A stretch of 46,415 nt of DNA from Acidobacteriota bacterium (GCA_029862975.1 JAOTWP010000017.1:1-46415); one strand, 5' to 3'; counted from the first letter of the stretch, positions 33,071 through 42,411 are shown. Notes: generated from the letters alone by a model not told the origin. A program made the numbers and translations.

Positions 33071-33886
33071 TCAGACGGGCACTCCGGTGGTGGCGCTCAG
33101 GTAGTAGGCCGTGATCTCCCCCACGAGGACGCCGACGACCAGCACGTAGAGGATCCCCGTGGCCGACTGGTTCGAGCGCCGGCGGGCGCAGTGCAGCGAC
33201 ATCAGGCCCAGGGCCAGCGGGATCCCGAGGCCCCAGAGGATGCGGAACCAGAAGAACATCCCCTGGCCCGCGAAGCCGGTGAGCGACCGCCACGGGTTGG
33301 GCTCGACGAGGTGGTCGACGGCGCCCGCCGTCACGAGGGCGAGGCCGACCGTGACGCAGCGCGAGACGACGATGGCCAGGAGCGCCCAGCAGAAGATCGT
33401 CAGGTGCCGGAAGCTGAGCTTCGGCGCGATCAGATACCAGTGGCCGAGCAGCATCGTGACCAGGGACCAGCCGAGCAGCAGGGCCGAGGTGGCGAGGCTG
33501 GCGGCCAGCAGGCTCGCGTGGAACGGCAGCGCGACGAGCGGCCGGACGAGGGCGTGGCCGGCCAGCCACAGCGCCAGGCCGCCGGCCGCCAGCGTGGCCG
33601 CCGCCGCGAAGCGCGCCGCCCGCCAGCGCTCGCGCCAGATGGCGGCGTAGTAGCCGAAGGCTCCCGCCAGCGCCGCGAACAGGGCTCCGCGCCCGAGCTC
33701 CGGCGCGCCGCCGAAGGGCGCGGAGCCGCCGAGGGCGACCACCGCCGCGGCCAGCCCGAGCAGGCCGAGGACCACGAGCGCGTTGGTCTGGAAGTAGCCC
33801 CGGCCCAGGTCGTCTTCCGGGATCCAGAACAGCGCGGAGAGGATGCCGGCGGCAAGGGCCACGAGGAAGAGGAAGAAGATGGCCAC
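33071..33886 (-). CDS. Polytopic membrane protein of unknown function
   Basis: A 271-residue, strongly hydrophobic protein with about seven to eight membrane segments. Polar loops include I-P-E-D-D-L-G-R-G-Y-F near the N-terminus and H-W-Y-L-I-A-P-K-L-S-F-R in the middle. I do not recognise the family. The GTG at 33886 starts just before the first hydrophobic segment; a TTG at 33904 with AAGGG upstream is an alternative. It is coupled to the zinc-ribbon gene downstream and divergent from the NDH-2 gene with only 43-60 bases between starts, so a shared control region and a respiratory link are possible but unproven. Confidence 0.7.
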   Translation of the reverse strand: MAIFFLFLVALAAGILSALFWIPEDDLGRGYFQTNALVVLGLLGLAAAVVALGGSAPFGGAPELGRGALFAALAGAFGYYAAIWRERWRAARFAAAATLAAGGLALWLAGHALVRPLVALPFHASLLAASLATSALLLGWSLVTMLLGHWYLIAPKLSFRHLTIFCWALLAIVVSRCVTVGLALVTAGAVDHLVEPNPWRSLTGFAGQGMFFWFRILWGLGIPLALGLMSLHCARRRSNQSATGILYVLVVGVLVGEITAYYLSATTGVPV

Positions 33887-33946
33887 CGCGGGGGATGTTA
33901 TCAAGGCCCTTGCGCCAGGTGGGCGCTGGGATACCGTGGGCCGACC

Positions 33947-35182
33947 GTGTCCGATCCCAGCCCCCAGCGGCGCAGGCTCGTGGTCCTGGGCAGCGGGTTC
34001 GGCGGCTATTCGCTGATCCGCCACCTGCGGCGCGCAGCGCTCGAGATCACCCTGGTCAGCCCGCGCAACTACTTCCTCTTCACGCCGCTCCTGCCCTCGG
34101 CGGTCAGCGGCAGCGTGGAGTTCCGGAGCATCCTGGAGCCCGTGCGGCGCCGCCAGCGGCACGTCAGGCTGCTCGAGGCCGCGGCCCTGGGCGTCGACTT
34201 CGAGCGCCGCAGCGTGCGGTGCCGCTCCGCCGTGGGGGCCGAGGAGTTCGACCTCGCGTACGACACCCTGGTCGTCGCCATCGGCGCGGCGGTGGCCGAC
34301 TACGGAGTCTCCGGCGCCGCGAGGTTCGCGCTGCCCCTGGCCAGCGTCGAGGACGGCCGTGCCCTGCGCCGGGCCGTGCTCGAGCGCTTCGCGGGGGCCG
34401 ACCTGCCGGGCCTGCCGCTGGCCGAGGTCGAGCGCCGTCTGCGCTTCGTCGTCGTGGGCGGCGGCCCGACCGGCGTCGAGGTGGCGGCCGAGATCCAGGA
34501 CCTGCTGCGCGGAGAGCTCGCCAGGTCGTTCCCGGCGCTGGCGCCGGTGGCCCGGGTGCTGCTCGTCGAGGCGGGGGAGCGCCTCTTGAGCGGCTTCGGC
34601 GAGGCGCTCTCGGACTACACCCGGCGGGTCTTCCAGCGCTCCGGCATCGAGGTCCGCACCGGCTCGGCGGTGTCCCGCGTCGAGGCGGCGGAGATCTTCT
34701 TTGCCGACGGCCGCACCCTGCGCTACGGCCTGGCGATCTGGGCCGGGGGCAACGCCCCCCTCCCCCTGGTGGAGAACCTGGGCCTCGAGACGAAGCCCGA
34801 CGGCCGCATCGTGGTAGACCGCTATCTCCGCGTTCCGGCCCGCGCCGGGGTGTACGCGCTGGGCGACTGCGCCGCCTGCGGCGAGCCGCCGCTGCCGGCC
34901 ACGGCGCAGGTGGCGCAGCAGCAGGGGCGCTACCTGGCGGACGTGCTCGGCAGCAAGCGGGAGATGCGGCCCTTCGGCTACCGGCGGATGGGGATGCTGG
35001 CCTACATCGGCGCCGGCCGCGCCCTCGCCGACCTGCCCCACGTCCAGTGGAGCGGCCGCAGCGCCTGGCTGTTCTGGCGCTCGGTCTACCTGACCCGGCT
35101 GGTGAGCCCGGCCAACAAGGTCAAGGTGCTCTTCGACTGGGTCAAGGCCCGGCTCTTCGGCCGTGACCTGTCGCGGTTCTAG
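33947..35182 (+). CDS. ndh: Type II NADH dehydrogenase (NDH-2)
   Basis: The 411-residue flavoprotein has an FAD site near the N-terminus (V-V-L-G-S-G-F-G-G, about 12-20), P-L-L-P-S-A-V-S-G typical of NDH-2, a second nucleotide site V-V-V-G-G-G-P-T-G-V-E (about 168-178), and the C-terminal FAD loop A-L-G-D-C-A-A-C...P-A-T-A-Q-V-A-Q-Q-Q-G. NDH-2 passes electrons from NADH to quinone without pumping protons. A basic, hydrophobic C-terminus (V-K-V-L-F-D-W-V-K-A-R-L-F) fits peripheral membrane binding. The GTG start at 33947 sits about 10 bases after a possible TACCGT -10, so the leader would be very short. Confidence 0.93.
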   Translation: MSDPSPQRRRLVVLGSGFGGYSLIRHLRRAALEITLVSPRNYFLFTPLLPSAVSGSVEFRSILEPVRRRQRHVRLLEAAALGVDFERRSVRCRSAVGAEEFDLAYDTLVVAIGAAVADYGVSGAARFALPLASVEDGRALRRAVLERFAGADLPGLPLAEVERRLRFVVVGGGPTGVEVAAEIQDLLRGELARSFPALAPVARVLLVEAGERLLSGFGEALSDYTRRVFQRSGIEVRTGSAVSRVEAAEIFFADGRTLRYGLAIWAGGNAPLPLVENLGLETKPDGRIVVDRYLRVPARAGVYALGDCAACGEPPLPATAQVAQQQGRYLADVLGSKREMRPFGYRRMGMLAYIGAGRALADLPHVQWSGRSAWLFWRSVYLTRLVSPANKVKVLFDWVKARLFGRDLSRF

Positions 35183-35186
35183 GGGG

Positions 35187-37538
35187 CTACGTCTCGAGGC
35201 CCAGGAACAGGTAGACGGCGCAGAGCGCGAACGCCAGGTTGGGGCTCCAGACGGCGGCCAGGGGGGGCAGCGCTCCGGTCTCCCCAAGGGTGGTGCAGAA
35301 GGCGAAGACGGCGAAGAAGACCATCCCCAGCACCACCCCGAACCCCGCCCCGTAGAGCGCCCCCCGCCGCCCGAGGCGGAAGGAGAAGGGCAGCGCCACG
35401 AGGGCCATCACGAAACAGATCACCGGGAAGGAGATCTTCTTGTAGAGCTGGATCCTCATCTCCGGCACCCGGCGCCCGCTGCCCTCGAGCTCGGCGATGT
35501 ACTCCTCGAGCTCGCGGTAGGACATCGCGTCGGGGAGGCGGAGCTCGGACTCGAAGTACTCGGGGGTCTCCGGGTAGGCGTCGATGGAGGGGGCGTCGAA
35601 CTTCGTGAAGTCCAGCACCTCGCCGCGGGAGAACTGCGCCGTCCAGCCGGGCTCGAACAGCCAGGCGTCGCCGATGTACTGGGCGCGGGAGGAGTAGAGG
35701 CGGCGGGTGAGCTCGAAGGTGTCGGCGTCGAACTCGAACACCTGGAGGTTGTTCAGGGCGCGCGCCTCCGGATCGTACGAGCGGTAGTTGTAGATGTAGC
35801 GCCCCTGGCCGAACAGCCAGTTGCGGTCGGCCCGGCGGTAGGTGCGGATCTTCGCGCCCCAGATCTGGTCCTTGAGCCGGGCCACCTTCTGGTTGGACGC
35901 CGGCAGCACGGCGGCCTGCAGACCGAAGGAGACGAGCGTGACGCCAGCCGCGGCCACGGCCGCCGGAATCGAGAGCCGGTAGAGGCTGATGCCCAGCGCC
36001 TTGGCCGCGGTCACCTCGTTGCTGCGCGACAGGAGCCCGAACGTGACGAGCGTCGTCAGCAGCACGGCGATCGGCGCCACGTCGTAGAACACCTGCAGCG
36101 ACAGGTACTTGTAGTAGTCGACCACGACGCTCTTGCCGACCGAGCTCCTGAGGATCTCGTCCATCGTCTCGGTGAGATTGGCCACCATGAAGACGGCGAT
36201 GAGAGAGAGCTGGACGAGCGCGAAGACGCCGACGAAGGTCCGGAACACGTAGCGGTCGAGGAGGTTGGGCAGGCCCCAGCCGAGGCTGGGGAGCCGCAGC
36301 GTCACGGCGCTGGGGCGGCCGGACGCGGCGGACCTGGCCCCGCGGGGGCGCCGGGCGCGGGCGGCGAGGCTCCTGCCGCGCGGCCTGACCTTGCGGCTGA
36401 GCCAGCGCAGCGCCCCGAAGAGGCTGCGGTCGCTGTTGCGGCGCCAGAGCAGGAGCAGGCCGAGCGCCGTGAAGAGGATGTTGGCGAACCAGATCGAGAT
36501 GCCCACCGGCCAGCGCCCGGTGACCGCGCCCTCCTCGCCGTTGGCCAGCAGGACCCAGTACAGGACGATGATCCCGACCGAGAGCGCGAACCCGGACGAG
36601 CGGCCGGAGGTGCGCCTGACCGAGGCGGCCAGCGGCAGGGCGAGGAGCGCGAAGACGAGGCAGATCACCGGGATCGCGAACCGCTTGTGGAGCTCGGCGA
36701 GCGCCGTGCGCTGCAGCATCGGCGAGGCCTGGGAGCGGGATCGCTGGGCCAGGAGCTCGGCGATCGACATCGAGCGCGGGTCCTTCGAGAAGCCGAACTT
36801 CTCCCGCTGCTTGGAGGTGAACTGGTCTTCGAGCACCTGGGTGGAGCTCTGGAACGAGGTCGTGGGGTAGCGGCCCGGGTTCTCGAGGTCGACCTCGTGG
36901 ACGACGGCGTCCTCGAGCACCAGGAGCAGTCGATCGTTGTCGACGTCGAGCCGCAGCTCGCCTGCCCGCGCCGTCGTCACCTTGGTCACCCCGGTCGGCA
37001 GGTCTTCGGCCAGGAAGACGCCGTACCAGCGCTTCTCGTCGGCCGGGGCGTCGAAGACGTAGAGCACCTTGCCCACCCACTCCTCGAAGAACTGCCGCGC
37101 CTGGACCTGCTTCGTAGGGCTGCGGGCGGCGATCTCGAGCAGCTGCAGCTGCACGGCGGAGTTGGTCCACGGCAGGACGAAGAGGTAGATCGCGGCCGTG
37201 GCCACGGCCATCACGGACGACAGCCGCAGGATCGGCCGGTAGAGCTGCAGCAGGCTGATGCCTGCCGCGCGGATGGCGGTGAGCTCGCTGTCGGCGGCCA
37301 GCCGCCCCATGCCCACGAGGATGCCGAAGAGCAATCCCATGGGGATCGTCAGCACCACGATGTTGGGCAGCGAGCGGGCCAGCAGCAGGCCCACCTGGCC
37401 CACCGGCACCTCGTTGACGATGATCAACCGCGCCAGGTTGAACAGCAGCTGGAGCAGCAGCAGGAACGTGAACACCATCGCCCCCAGGGTGAAGGGCCCC
37501 AGGAGCTCGCGGAAGACGTAGCGGTAGAGGGTGCGCAC
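35187..37538 (-). CDS. Fused LptF-LptG LPS-export permease
   Basis: A 783-residue protein made of two YjgP/YjgQ-type halves. Residues 1-365 hold membrane segments, a periplasmic beta-jellyroll and the pattern Y-V-F-R-E-L-L-G-P-F / L-T-I-P-M-G-L-L-F-G-I (LptF-like). A basic linker (about 366-425) follows, then a second copy from D-R-Y-V-F-R-T-F to the end (LptG-like), with E-V-T-A-A-K-A-L-G-I-S and F-P-V-I-C-F-V-M-A-L-V-A-L-P. Most bacteria encode LptF and LptG as separate ~360-residue subunits of the LptB2FG transporter; here they form one chain, as I recall is common in Acidobacteriota. The ATG at 37538 starts the conserved first helix. It converges with ndh, with 4 bases between stops. Confidence 0.9.
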   Translation of the reverse strand: MRTLYRYVFRELLGPFTLGAMVFTFLLLLQLLFNLARLIIVNEVPVGQVGLLLARSLPNIVVLTIPMGLLFGILVGMGRLAADSELTAIRAAGISLLQLYRPILRLSSVMAVATAAIYLFVLPWTNSAVQLQLLEIAARSPTKQVQARQFFEEWVGKVLYVFDAPADEKRWYGVFLAEDLPTGVTKVTTARAGELRLDVDNDRLLLVLEDAVVHEVDLENPGRYPTTSFQSSTQVLEDQFTSKQREKFGFSKDPRSMSIAELLAQRSRSQASPMLQRTALAELHKRFAIPVICLVFALLALPLAASVRRTSGRSSGFALSVGIIVLYWVLLANGEEGAVTGRWPVGISIWFANILFTALGLLLLWRRNSDRSLFGALRWLSRKVRPRGRSLAARARRPRGARSAASGRPSAVTLRLPSLGWGLPNLLDRYVFRTFVGVFALVQLSLIAVFMVANLTETMDEILRSSVGKSVVVDYYKYLSLQVFYDVAPIAVLLTTLVTFGLLSRSNEVTAAKALGISLYRLSIPAAVAAAGVTLVSFGLQAAVLPASNQKVARLKDQIWGAKIRTYRRADRNWLFGQGRYIYNYRSYDPEARALNNLQVFEFDADTFELTRRLYSSRAQYIGDAWLFEPGWTAQFSRGEVLDFTKFDAPSIDAYPETPEYFESELRLPDAMSYRELEEYIAELEGSGRRVPEMRIQLYKKISFPVICFVMALVALPFSFRLGRRGALYGAGFGVVLGMVFFAVFAFCTTLGETGALPPLAAVWSPNLAFALCAVYLFLGLET

Positions 37539-37674
37539 GAGCCGGAGGATAGCGCGACTTCGCGCCCGGAGTCCGGCGCCGGGGGCGCCCGGTCACGGCG
37601 CTGCCCGGCCGCGGCCGGCGGGCGCCTCGGGCGCGCCGCCGGCCCACGGCCGTCAGGCGGATGGCCTTCGCAGC

Positions 37675-40600
37675 CTAGTTGCCCTGATCGTGCGGCACGA
37701 GCACTTCGACGGTAGAGCTCGCCTGGTTGCCGGCCTCGTCGGTGCACGTGACCTCGATCGTGTAGATCCGGCCGTCGCCGCTGCCCAGGCGCTCGGCGCG
37801 CAGGTCGACGCTCAGCGGACCGGTCACGATCCAGTCGGGCGACGTCGTGTCACCGGGTCCGGTGACCGGCTCGCTGCTCGTCACCAAGGTGATCTCGCAC
37901 GCCGGCTCCTCGCCGCTGTCGTCCGTCGCCTCGACGCTGATCGCCACCGGCCGCATCTTGTGGTTCGGCGGCCACAGGACGTTCGGGTCGGCGGTGAGGT
38001 TCTCGATCACCGGCGGCGTCGTGTCGAGCGGCACCTCCTCGACGGTCACCGAGATGCTGTCCTGCAGGCCGCTGTTGCGCGCGACCAGGGTGGCGATGCC
38101 TTCGGCCGTCCCGGTGACGATGCCGTCGGGGGACACGGTGAAGATGCTCGGGCCGGAGGTCAGGTACTGCGTCCCGGCCGAGGAACCGGTGATGTCGCGG
38201 GAGATGCCGTCCGCGTAGCTGCCGGAGACGAAGATGCGGCGGCTTTCGCCGAGGAAGAGGACCGGGTCGCGATTGACGATCGTGACACCGGTCAGGGCCG
38301 CGTTCGGATCCAGGTTGATGAAGATCGACGCCGAGGACGTGATGTCGCCGTTGGCGTCGAGGCCGATGGCCACCATCTCGAGCTCGCCCGCCCCTTCGAC
38401 CGGCAGCGGCAGCTCGACGTCGAACGGCGGCTCGTCGCTGATCTCGGCCACCGCCGGCGTGAGGATCATCACCTTGACCGGCACGAAGCCGTTCTGGGCC
38501 GCGACCGTCACCTGCAGCACGCTTCCGGACGCCACGATGGCGCCGTCCGCCGGCGAGGTGATCACCAGCCCGTCCGGAATGACCGCCCTGGCGCGTCCCG
38601 CCTCGGCGGCCCGCAGGCGGGAGAGATCCTCGAGGAAGGGCTCGACGAAGAGCGAGCTGGGGGCCGGGAACTCCGAGAACGACGAGTCGTCGACGGCGGT
38701 GTTGTAGAGCTCGATGGCCTTCTGCGAGTAGGCCGAGTTGCTCGTGACGGCGGTGTGGATGCTGCCGAGGCCGTCGAAAACGGTGTAGGCGGAGGAGGGC
38801 ATGCCCCCTTCCTGGCTTGGCCGGCCGACGATGAGGTCATGCTGGATGCCCGCGAAGATGTCGGTGTTGTCGTCGAAGAAGTTGAGGATCTTGAAGAGCA
38901 GGCCGAGGCCCCCGGGCAGCAGGGTCAGGGCGTCGCCGACGAGATCCGAGCCGCCGATGCCGACGAGAGCGTGGGATGGCACCGGCGTCTGCTGGATCGC
39001 GTTGATCGCGGCGCTGCCCTTGGACAGGTCGTCGATGGCCCCCTCGTCGATGGCCTTCCCGAAGTCCCGCAGCTTGTCGAGCAGGAACTGCGGCAGGATG
39101 TCCCGCACGACCGCCAGCACGTTGGCCAGCGGGGACCCGGTGTGCGGCGTGTTGAGGGTCACGAGCTTGTCGACGTCCCCTTCATCGTAGTTCGCGTTCT
39201 TCTTGTAGGTCGACCGGCCCACGTGGTTGCGGCTCAGGATGCCGCCCATGCTGTGCCCGCCGAGATCGGCCTGGGTCACGGCGATCTTGTCGTCGCGCAT
39301 CTTGTCGAGCGCCTCGTTGATGTAGCGCGCCGGCACCAGCAGGTTGGTGGAGAAGAAGCGGGCGTGGGTGCCCTTGTAGTCCGCGATCGTCGTCTCGAAC
39401 CTGGAGTCGGTCGCCAGGCCGAAGCCCCAGGTGCCGCCGTCGGACCACAGGCCGTGGATGAGCACGACGGGCGGCCGCACCAGCTTGAAGGGCAGCTCGT
39501 TCTCGAGCTCGTCGCCGTTGTCGGGGAGGAAGCGGGCCTTGAACTTGATGGGCCGCTCGCGCAGCCCGTCGTCGCCGCCACGGTTGAAGTCCTCGGGCAC
39601 GAGGTAGGTGGCGAAGGCCTGGAAGCCCTCGGCGGTCTCGTCCGTCGGCACCAGCACCGAGGAGAGTCGGTCGGTGCCGCCGACCTGGCTCAGCCCGCCG
39701 TCCTCGGGGGCGGTGGCGTCCTCGAGCGTGAACTCGACCATGCCGGAGCTCGGAACGGTCGTGCGCAGCAGCACCCGGGTCACGCCGTCCGCGGCCGCGC
39801 CCTCGACGGTCTCGCCGCCGGTGGCCAGCGTCTCGGGATCGGTGGACACCTCGGCGCCGTCGAGCAGCGCCGGATTCGGGTCGACGGCCTCGAGCGAGGT
39901 GATGACCACGCTGTCGAGGACGACCGCGGAATCGAGGATCCCGTCACCCCGGTCGCCGATCCTGAAGACCAGCGTCGCGGGGCCGCCGTCGGCGATCGCC
40001 ACGTCGACCTTCTGCCAATCGGTCACCCCGGCGTCCGGCAGGCCGCCGGAGAAGTCGGTGTCGACGCCCGAGGGATCCTCGGTGAAGATGTCGAAGCCGG
40101 TCCCCGCGGCCCGGGAGCCGGAGGCGGCGAAGAAGAAGGAGCTGTTCACCGAGGCCGAGGCGATGGTGCGCGTTCCGTTGGCGTCCGTGAGCTCGGCGGT
40201 GAAGGTGTCGTTGAAGACGCTGCCGACGAAGTCCGGGAACTCGGCGCTCAGGAAGTTGTAGTCGAAGGTCAGCCGGTTCGCGCCCATCGGCACGTCGACG
40301 TCGATCGTGAGGACCACGGTGTCGCCCGCGACGCCGAACGGCGGGAAGTCGACCCCGGGCTCGGGCGCCGAGGTCCCGGCCACCCCCGAGCTCAAGAGCG
40401 CCAGGGTGGTGCCCTGCTTCGGCTGCAGGACGCCCAGGCTCGGGAACACCGCGGTCGCGGCGGACGAGCCGGTGAGCGACGAGCCGGTGACGATGCCCGG
40501 AGGGATGTCGAGGGCCTCGACCAGCTGGGAAGCCGTCGCGGCCTCCGGCGGCACGCCGGCTCGATCGAAGAGCGGCTGGCGGGCGGCGAGGGCTTGGCGC

Positions 40601-40719
40601 TCGGCGAGCTCGTCGTCCGTGGGGACGGCGGCCCGGTCGAGGGCCGAGGCGGGCATCGCGATGGCGAGCAGGGCCAGAGCGAAGAGGGCGTGGGACAGGG
40701 CGCGTGCGGTTCGTTTCAT
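37675..40719 (-). CDS. Large secreted alpha/beta-hydrolase (lipase/PGAP1-like) with Ig-like domains
   Basis: A 1,014-residue secreted protein. It has a signal peptide (about 1-26, A-M-P-A-S-A), an N-terminal domain with I-V-T-G-S-S-L-T-G-S-S and N-R-L-T-F-D-Y-N-F-L-S-A-E-F-P (choice-of-anchor L-like, about 55-290), and then an alpha/beta hydrolase (about 415-650) with V-V-L-I-H-G-L-W and nucleophile elbow G-G-H-S-M-G-G (Ser near 489). Bacterial Ig-like domains follow, including a BIG2-type segment and a final domain with L-W-P-P-N-H-K-M. It is likely an extracellular lipase or esterase; the substrate is unknown. The ATG at 40719 follows GAGGT; an ATG at 40734 overlaps the upstream lipoprotein stop (ATGA). 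Confidence 0.85.
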   Translation of the reverse strand: MKRTARALSHALFALALLAIAMPASALDRAAVPTDDELAERQALAARQPLFDRAGVPPEAATASQLVEALDIPPGIVTGSSLTGSSAATAVFPSLGVLQPKQGTTLALLSSGVAGTSAPEPGVDFPPFGVAGDTVVLTIDVDVPMGANRLTFDYNFLSAEFPDFVGSVFNDTFTAELTDANGTRTIASASVNSSFFFAASGSRAAGTGFDIFTEDPSGVDTDFSGGLPDAGVTDWQKVDVAIADGGPATLVFRIGDRGDGILDSAVVLDSVVITSLEAVDPNPALLDGAEVSTDPETLATGGETVEGAAADGVTRVLLRTTVPSSGMVEFTLEDATAPEDGGLSQVGGTDRLSSVLVPTDETAEGFQAFATYLVPEDFNRGGDDGLRERPIKFKARFLPDNGDELENELPFKLVRPPVVLIHGLWSDGGTWGFGLATDSRFETTIADYKGTHARFFSTNLLVPARYINEALDKMRDDKIAVTQADLGGHSMGGILSRNHVGRSTYKKNANYDEGDVDKLVTLNTPHTGSPLANVLAVVRDILPQFLLDKLRDFGKAIDEGAIDDLSKGSAAINAIQQTPVPSHALVGIGGSDLVGDALTLLPGGLGLLFKILNFFDDNTDIFAGIQHDLIVGRPSQEGGMPSSAYTVFDGLGSIHTAVTSNSAYSQKAIELYNTAVDDSSFSEFPAPSSLFVEPFLEDLSRLRAAEAGRARAVIPDGLVITSPADGAIVASGSVLQVTVAAQNGFVPVKVMILTPAVAEISDEPPFDVELPLPVEGAGELEMVAIGLDANGDITSSASIFINLDPNAALTGVTIVNRDPVLFLGESRRIFVSGSYADGISRDITGSSAGTQYLTSGPSIFTVSPDGIVTGTAEGIATLVARNSGLQDSISVTVEEVPLDTTPPVIENLTADPNVLWPPNHKMRPVAISVEATDDSGEEPACEITLVTSSEPVTGPGDTTSPDWIVTGPLSVDLRAERLGSGDGRIYTIEVTCTDEAGNQASSTVEVLVPHDQGN

Positions 40720-40730
40720 TGGTCGGGACC

Positions 40731-41606
40731 TCATGATGGTTGTCGGTCGAAGGCTTCCGGGCTCCAGCGGACGATGCGCGGCGTCGAGTCGCCGCGGCCG
40801 CCGGTACAGGCGTAGAGGACGCTCTGCGGACTCCAGAGCGGGGATCCCAGGACGGGAGCCGCCAGCAGGCGCGGGCGGTCGGGACGGGGAGCGGCAAGGT
40901 CGAGGACGAAGGCGCGGGAGGGGGAGGCGAAGGAGCCCTGGCGCTCGGTCACCACGTAGCTTGCGTAGCGCCCGTCCGGAGACAGGCGCAGCCGGCCGAC
41001 GTCGATCCGCGTCGAGCCCGCGCCCTCCGCCTCGTGCGCCGCCAGCACCTCGCCGCCGGCGCGCGACGTGATCTCGACCCGGCGCGGCGAACGGCGCTCG
41101 ATCCGGATCACGCCGGCCGCGGGATCGTCGCCCTCCCCCTCGGCCGCGCAAGCCGGAGACTGGGCCGCGGCCAGGCCGGGCGCCGGGGAGCCGGCGTCGA
41201 TGGCGAACCACGAGCCCCTTCCCGGGCCGGGCATCACGAGGCGGCGGCCGTCCGCGTCCCAGCAGGCGCGGGCCGCGAGCGGGCCTTCTTGCTCCCCGGC
41301 GAGCGCGAGAACGTCCTCGGCCACGACCACCTCGCGAACCTCGGCCTTCACGACGTCGAGCACCGCGAAGCGCGGGCTCGCGAAGGCGACGTAGCCGGGA
41401 TCGGAGGTGTCTCCGATCTCGAACACCAGCCACCGGCCGTCCGGTGAGAGGAAGAAGCCGGTGTCGTTCGGACAGATGGCGAGCTCGGTCCCCGGTACCC
41501 GCTGGCCGCCGGAGAGCGCCGGGTCCGTCGCCCCCAGGCAGCCGCCCAGGAGCAGGGCGGCCCCCGGCAGAAGGGCAGTCGCGGCGGTGGGGAAGTGGTT
41601 GCTCAT
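40731..41606 (-). CDS. Lipoprotein with PD40/WD40-like repeats
   Basis: A 291-residue protein with a lipobox (L-L-L-G-G-C near residue 23) and at least three propeller-like repeats marked F-L-S-P-D-G-R-W, L-R-L-S-P-D-G-R-Y-A-S-Y and L-W-S-P-Q-S. It looks like a short beta-propeller anchored in a membrane. The function is not recognised. Its stop overlaps an ATG of the downstream hydrolase gene (ATGA at 40734-40731), so the lipoprotein may help secrete, hold or regulate the hydrolase. Confidence 0.72.
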   Translation of the reverse strand: MSNHFPTAATALLPGAALLLGGCLGATDPALSGGQRVPGTELAICPNDTGFFLSPDGRWLVFEIGDTSDPGYVAFASPRFAVLDVVKAEVREVVVAEDVLALAGEQEGPLAARACWDADGRRLVMPGPGRGSWFAIDAGSPAPGLAAAQSPACAAEGEGDDPAAGVIRIERRSPRRVEITSRAGGEVLAAHEAEGAGSTRIDVGRLRLSPDGRYASYVVTERQGSFASPSRAFVLDLAAPRPDRPRLLAAPVLGSPLWSPQSVLYACTGGRGDSTPRIVRWSPEAFDRQPS

Positions 41607-41679
41607 CGGCTACCGGCGGCGACTGCTCTCGCGCCTCCGGAGTCGGAGAGCTCGGATCGCGCAGTCGTGCGGAGGCCGG

Positions 41680-41708
41680 ACTCTAGCAGCAGGGAGACCT
41701 CACCGCAA
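41680..41708 (-). promoter_or_regulatory. Candidate promoter of the lipoprotein-hydrolase operon
   Basis: On the minus strand TTGCGG (41708-41703) and TAGAGT (41685-41680) are 17 bases apart, about 75 bases before the lipoprotein ATG. Confidence 0.5.
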
Positions 41709-41763
41709 AGGAGCCTTTGGCAATACGACGAGGTCGCCTCGCGCTGGCCAGGACGCCGCGGGA

Positions 41764-42411
41764 TCAGGGAATCCCGACCCAGACGACGTCGATCTCCGTG
41801 AACCCCGCTCCCGGCCAGGTGACGAGGCCGACCTCCCAGAACTCGCCGGGAAAGAGGAGCTTGCCGGGGTACTGGTAGACGGGCACGCCTCCGCTGTAGA
41901 TCGTCAGAGTGACGAAGGACTCGCCGAACCCGGCGTCGTCCACGTAGTAGGCCCCCACGGCGTAGTCGAGGTTCTCGGGAGCCGTGAGCTGGACCGCCTC
42001 GGGGCCGAGGCCGTCGTGGTCCTCGAAGATGAGCGCGGCGTCGTGGAACTGGCCCGGGAGGCCCCAGTCGGGGGTCGGGTTGCCCGAATAGCAGTCGAAC
42101 GCGCTCTCCCAGTCGCCGGCGGCGAGCGGATGGAGAACGTGGAGGTCCAGGTCCGAGCCCACCTCGTCGTCGGGGTCCGGATCGCCCGGCGTGTCCCAGG
42201 TGATCTCGACCCGCAGGCCGACGGTCGGAGTGATGCAGAAAGGCACCGCGAGGTGCCAGCCCAGGCAGGTGCCGGACTCGAAGCCGTCCTGGAAGATGTT
42301 GTCCTGGGCGCCCCCCGGCGTGCCGCCGCCGAGGGCGAGGACTCCGGCGATGAGCGCCGCGAGCCACGGGACACGGAGGAGGGGCAAGGGTCGAGGAGTC
42401 GTTGCACTCAC
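41764..42411 (-). CDS. Secreted protein of unknown function
   Basis: A 215-residue protein with a signal peptide (about 1-35, G-G-A-Q) followed by D-N-I-F-Q-D-G-F-E-S-G, a segment common just after the signal in secreted proteins of Deltaproteobacteria and Acidobacteriota. It continues with V-E-I-T-W-D-T-P-G-D and G-S-D-L-D-L-H-V, a pattern I associate with DUF2135/YfaP-type beta-sandwich domains. The acidic loop may bind calcium. No enzyme motif is seen. The GTG start follows AAGGAAGGAG. Confidence 0.72.
   Translation of the reverse strand: MSATTPRPLPLLRVPWLAALIAGVLALGGGTPGGAQDNIFQDGFESGTCLGWHLAVPFCITPTVGLRVEITWDTPGDPDPDDEVGSDLDLHVLHPLAAGDWESAFDCYSGNPTPDWGLPGQFHDAALIFEDHDGLGPEAVQLTAPENLDYAVGAYYVDDAGFGESFVTLTIYSGGVPVYQYPGKLLFPGEFWEVGLVTWPGAGFTEIDVVWVGIP

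Noticed and set aside
35163-37715. 850-codon open frame opposite LptF-LptG
   Set aside because: Glu/Arg/Gln-rich antisense shadow of a well-supported membrane protein.
37531-40815. 1,094-codon open frame opposite the secreted hydrolase
   Set aside because: Same high-GC shadow effect; no motifs, and it spans an intergenic region and the true gene's signal peptide.
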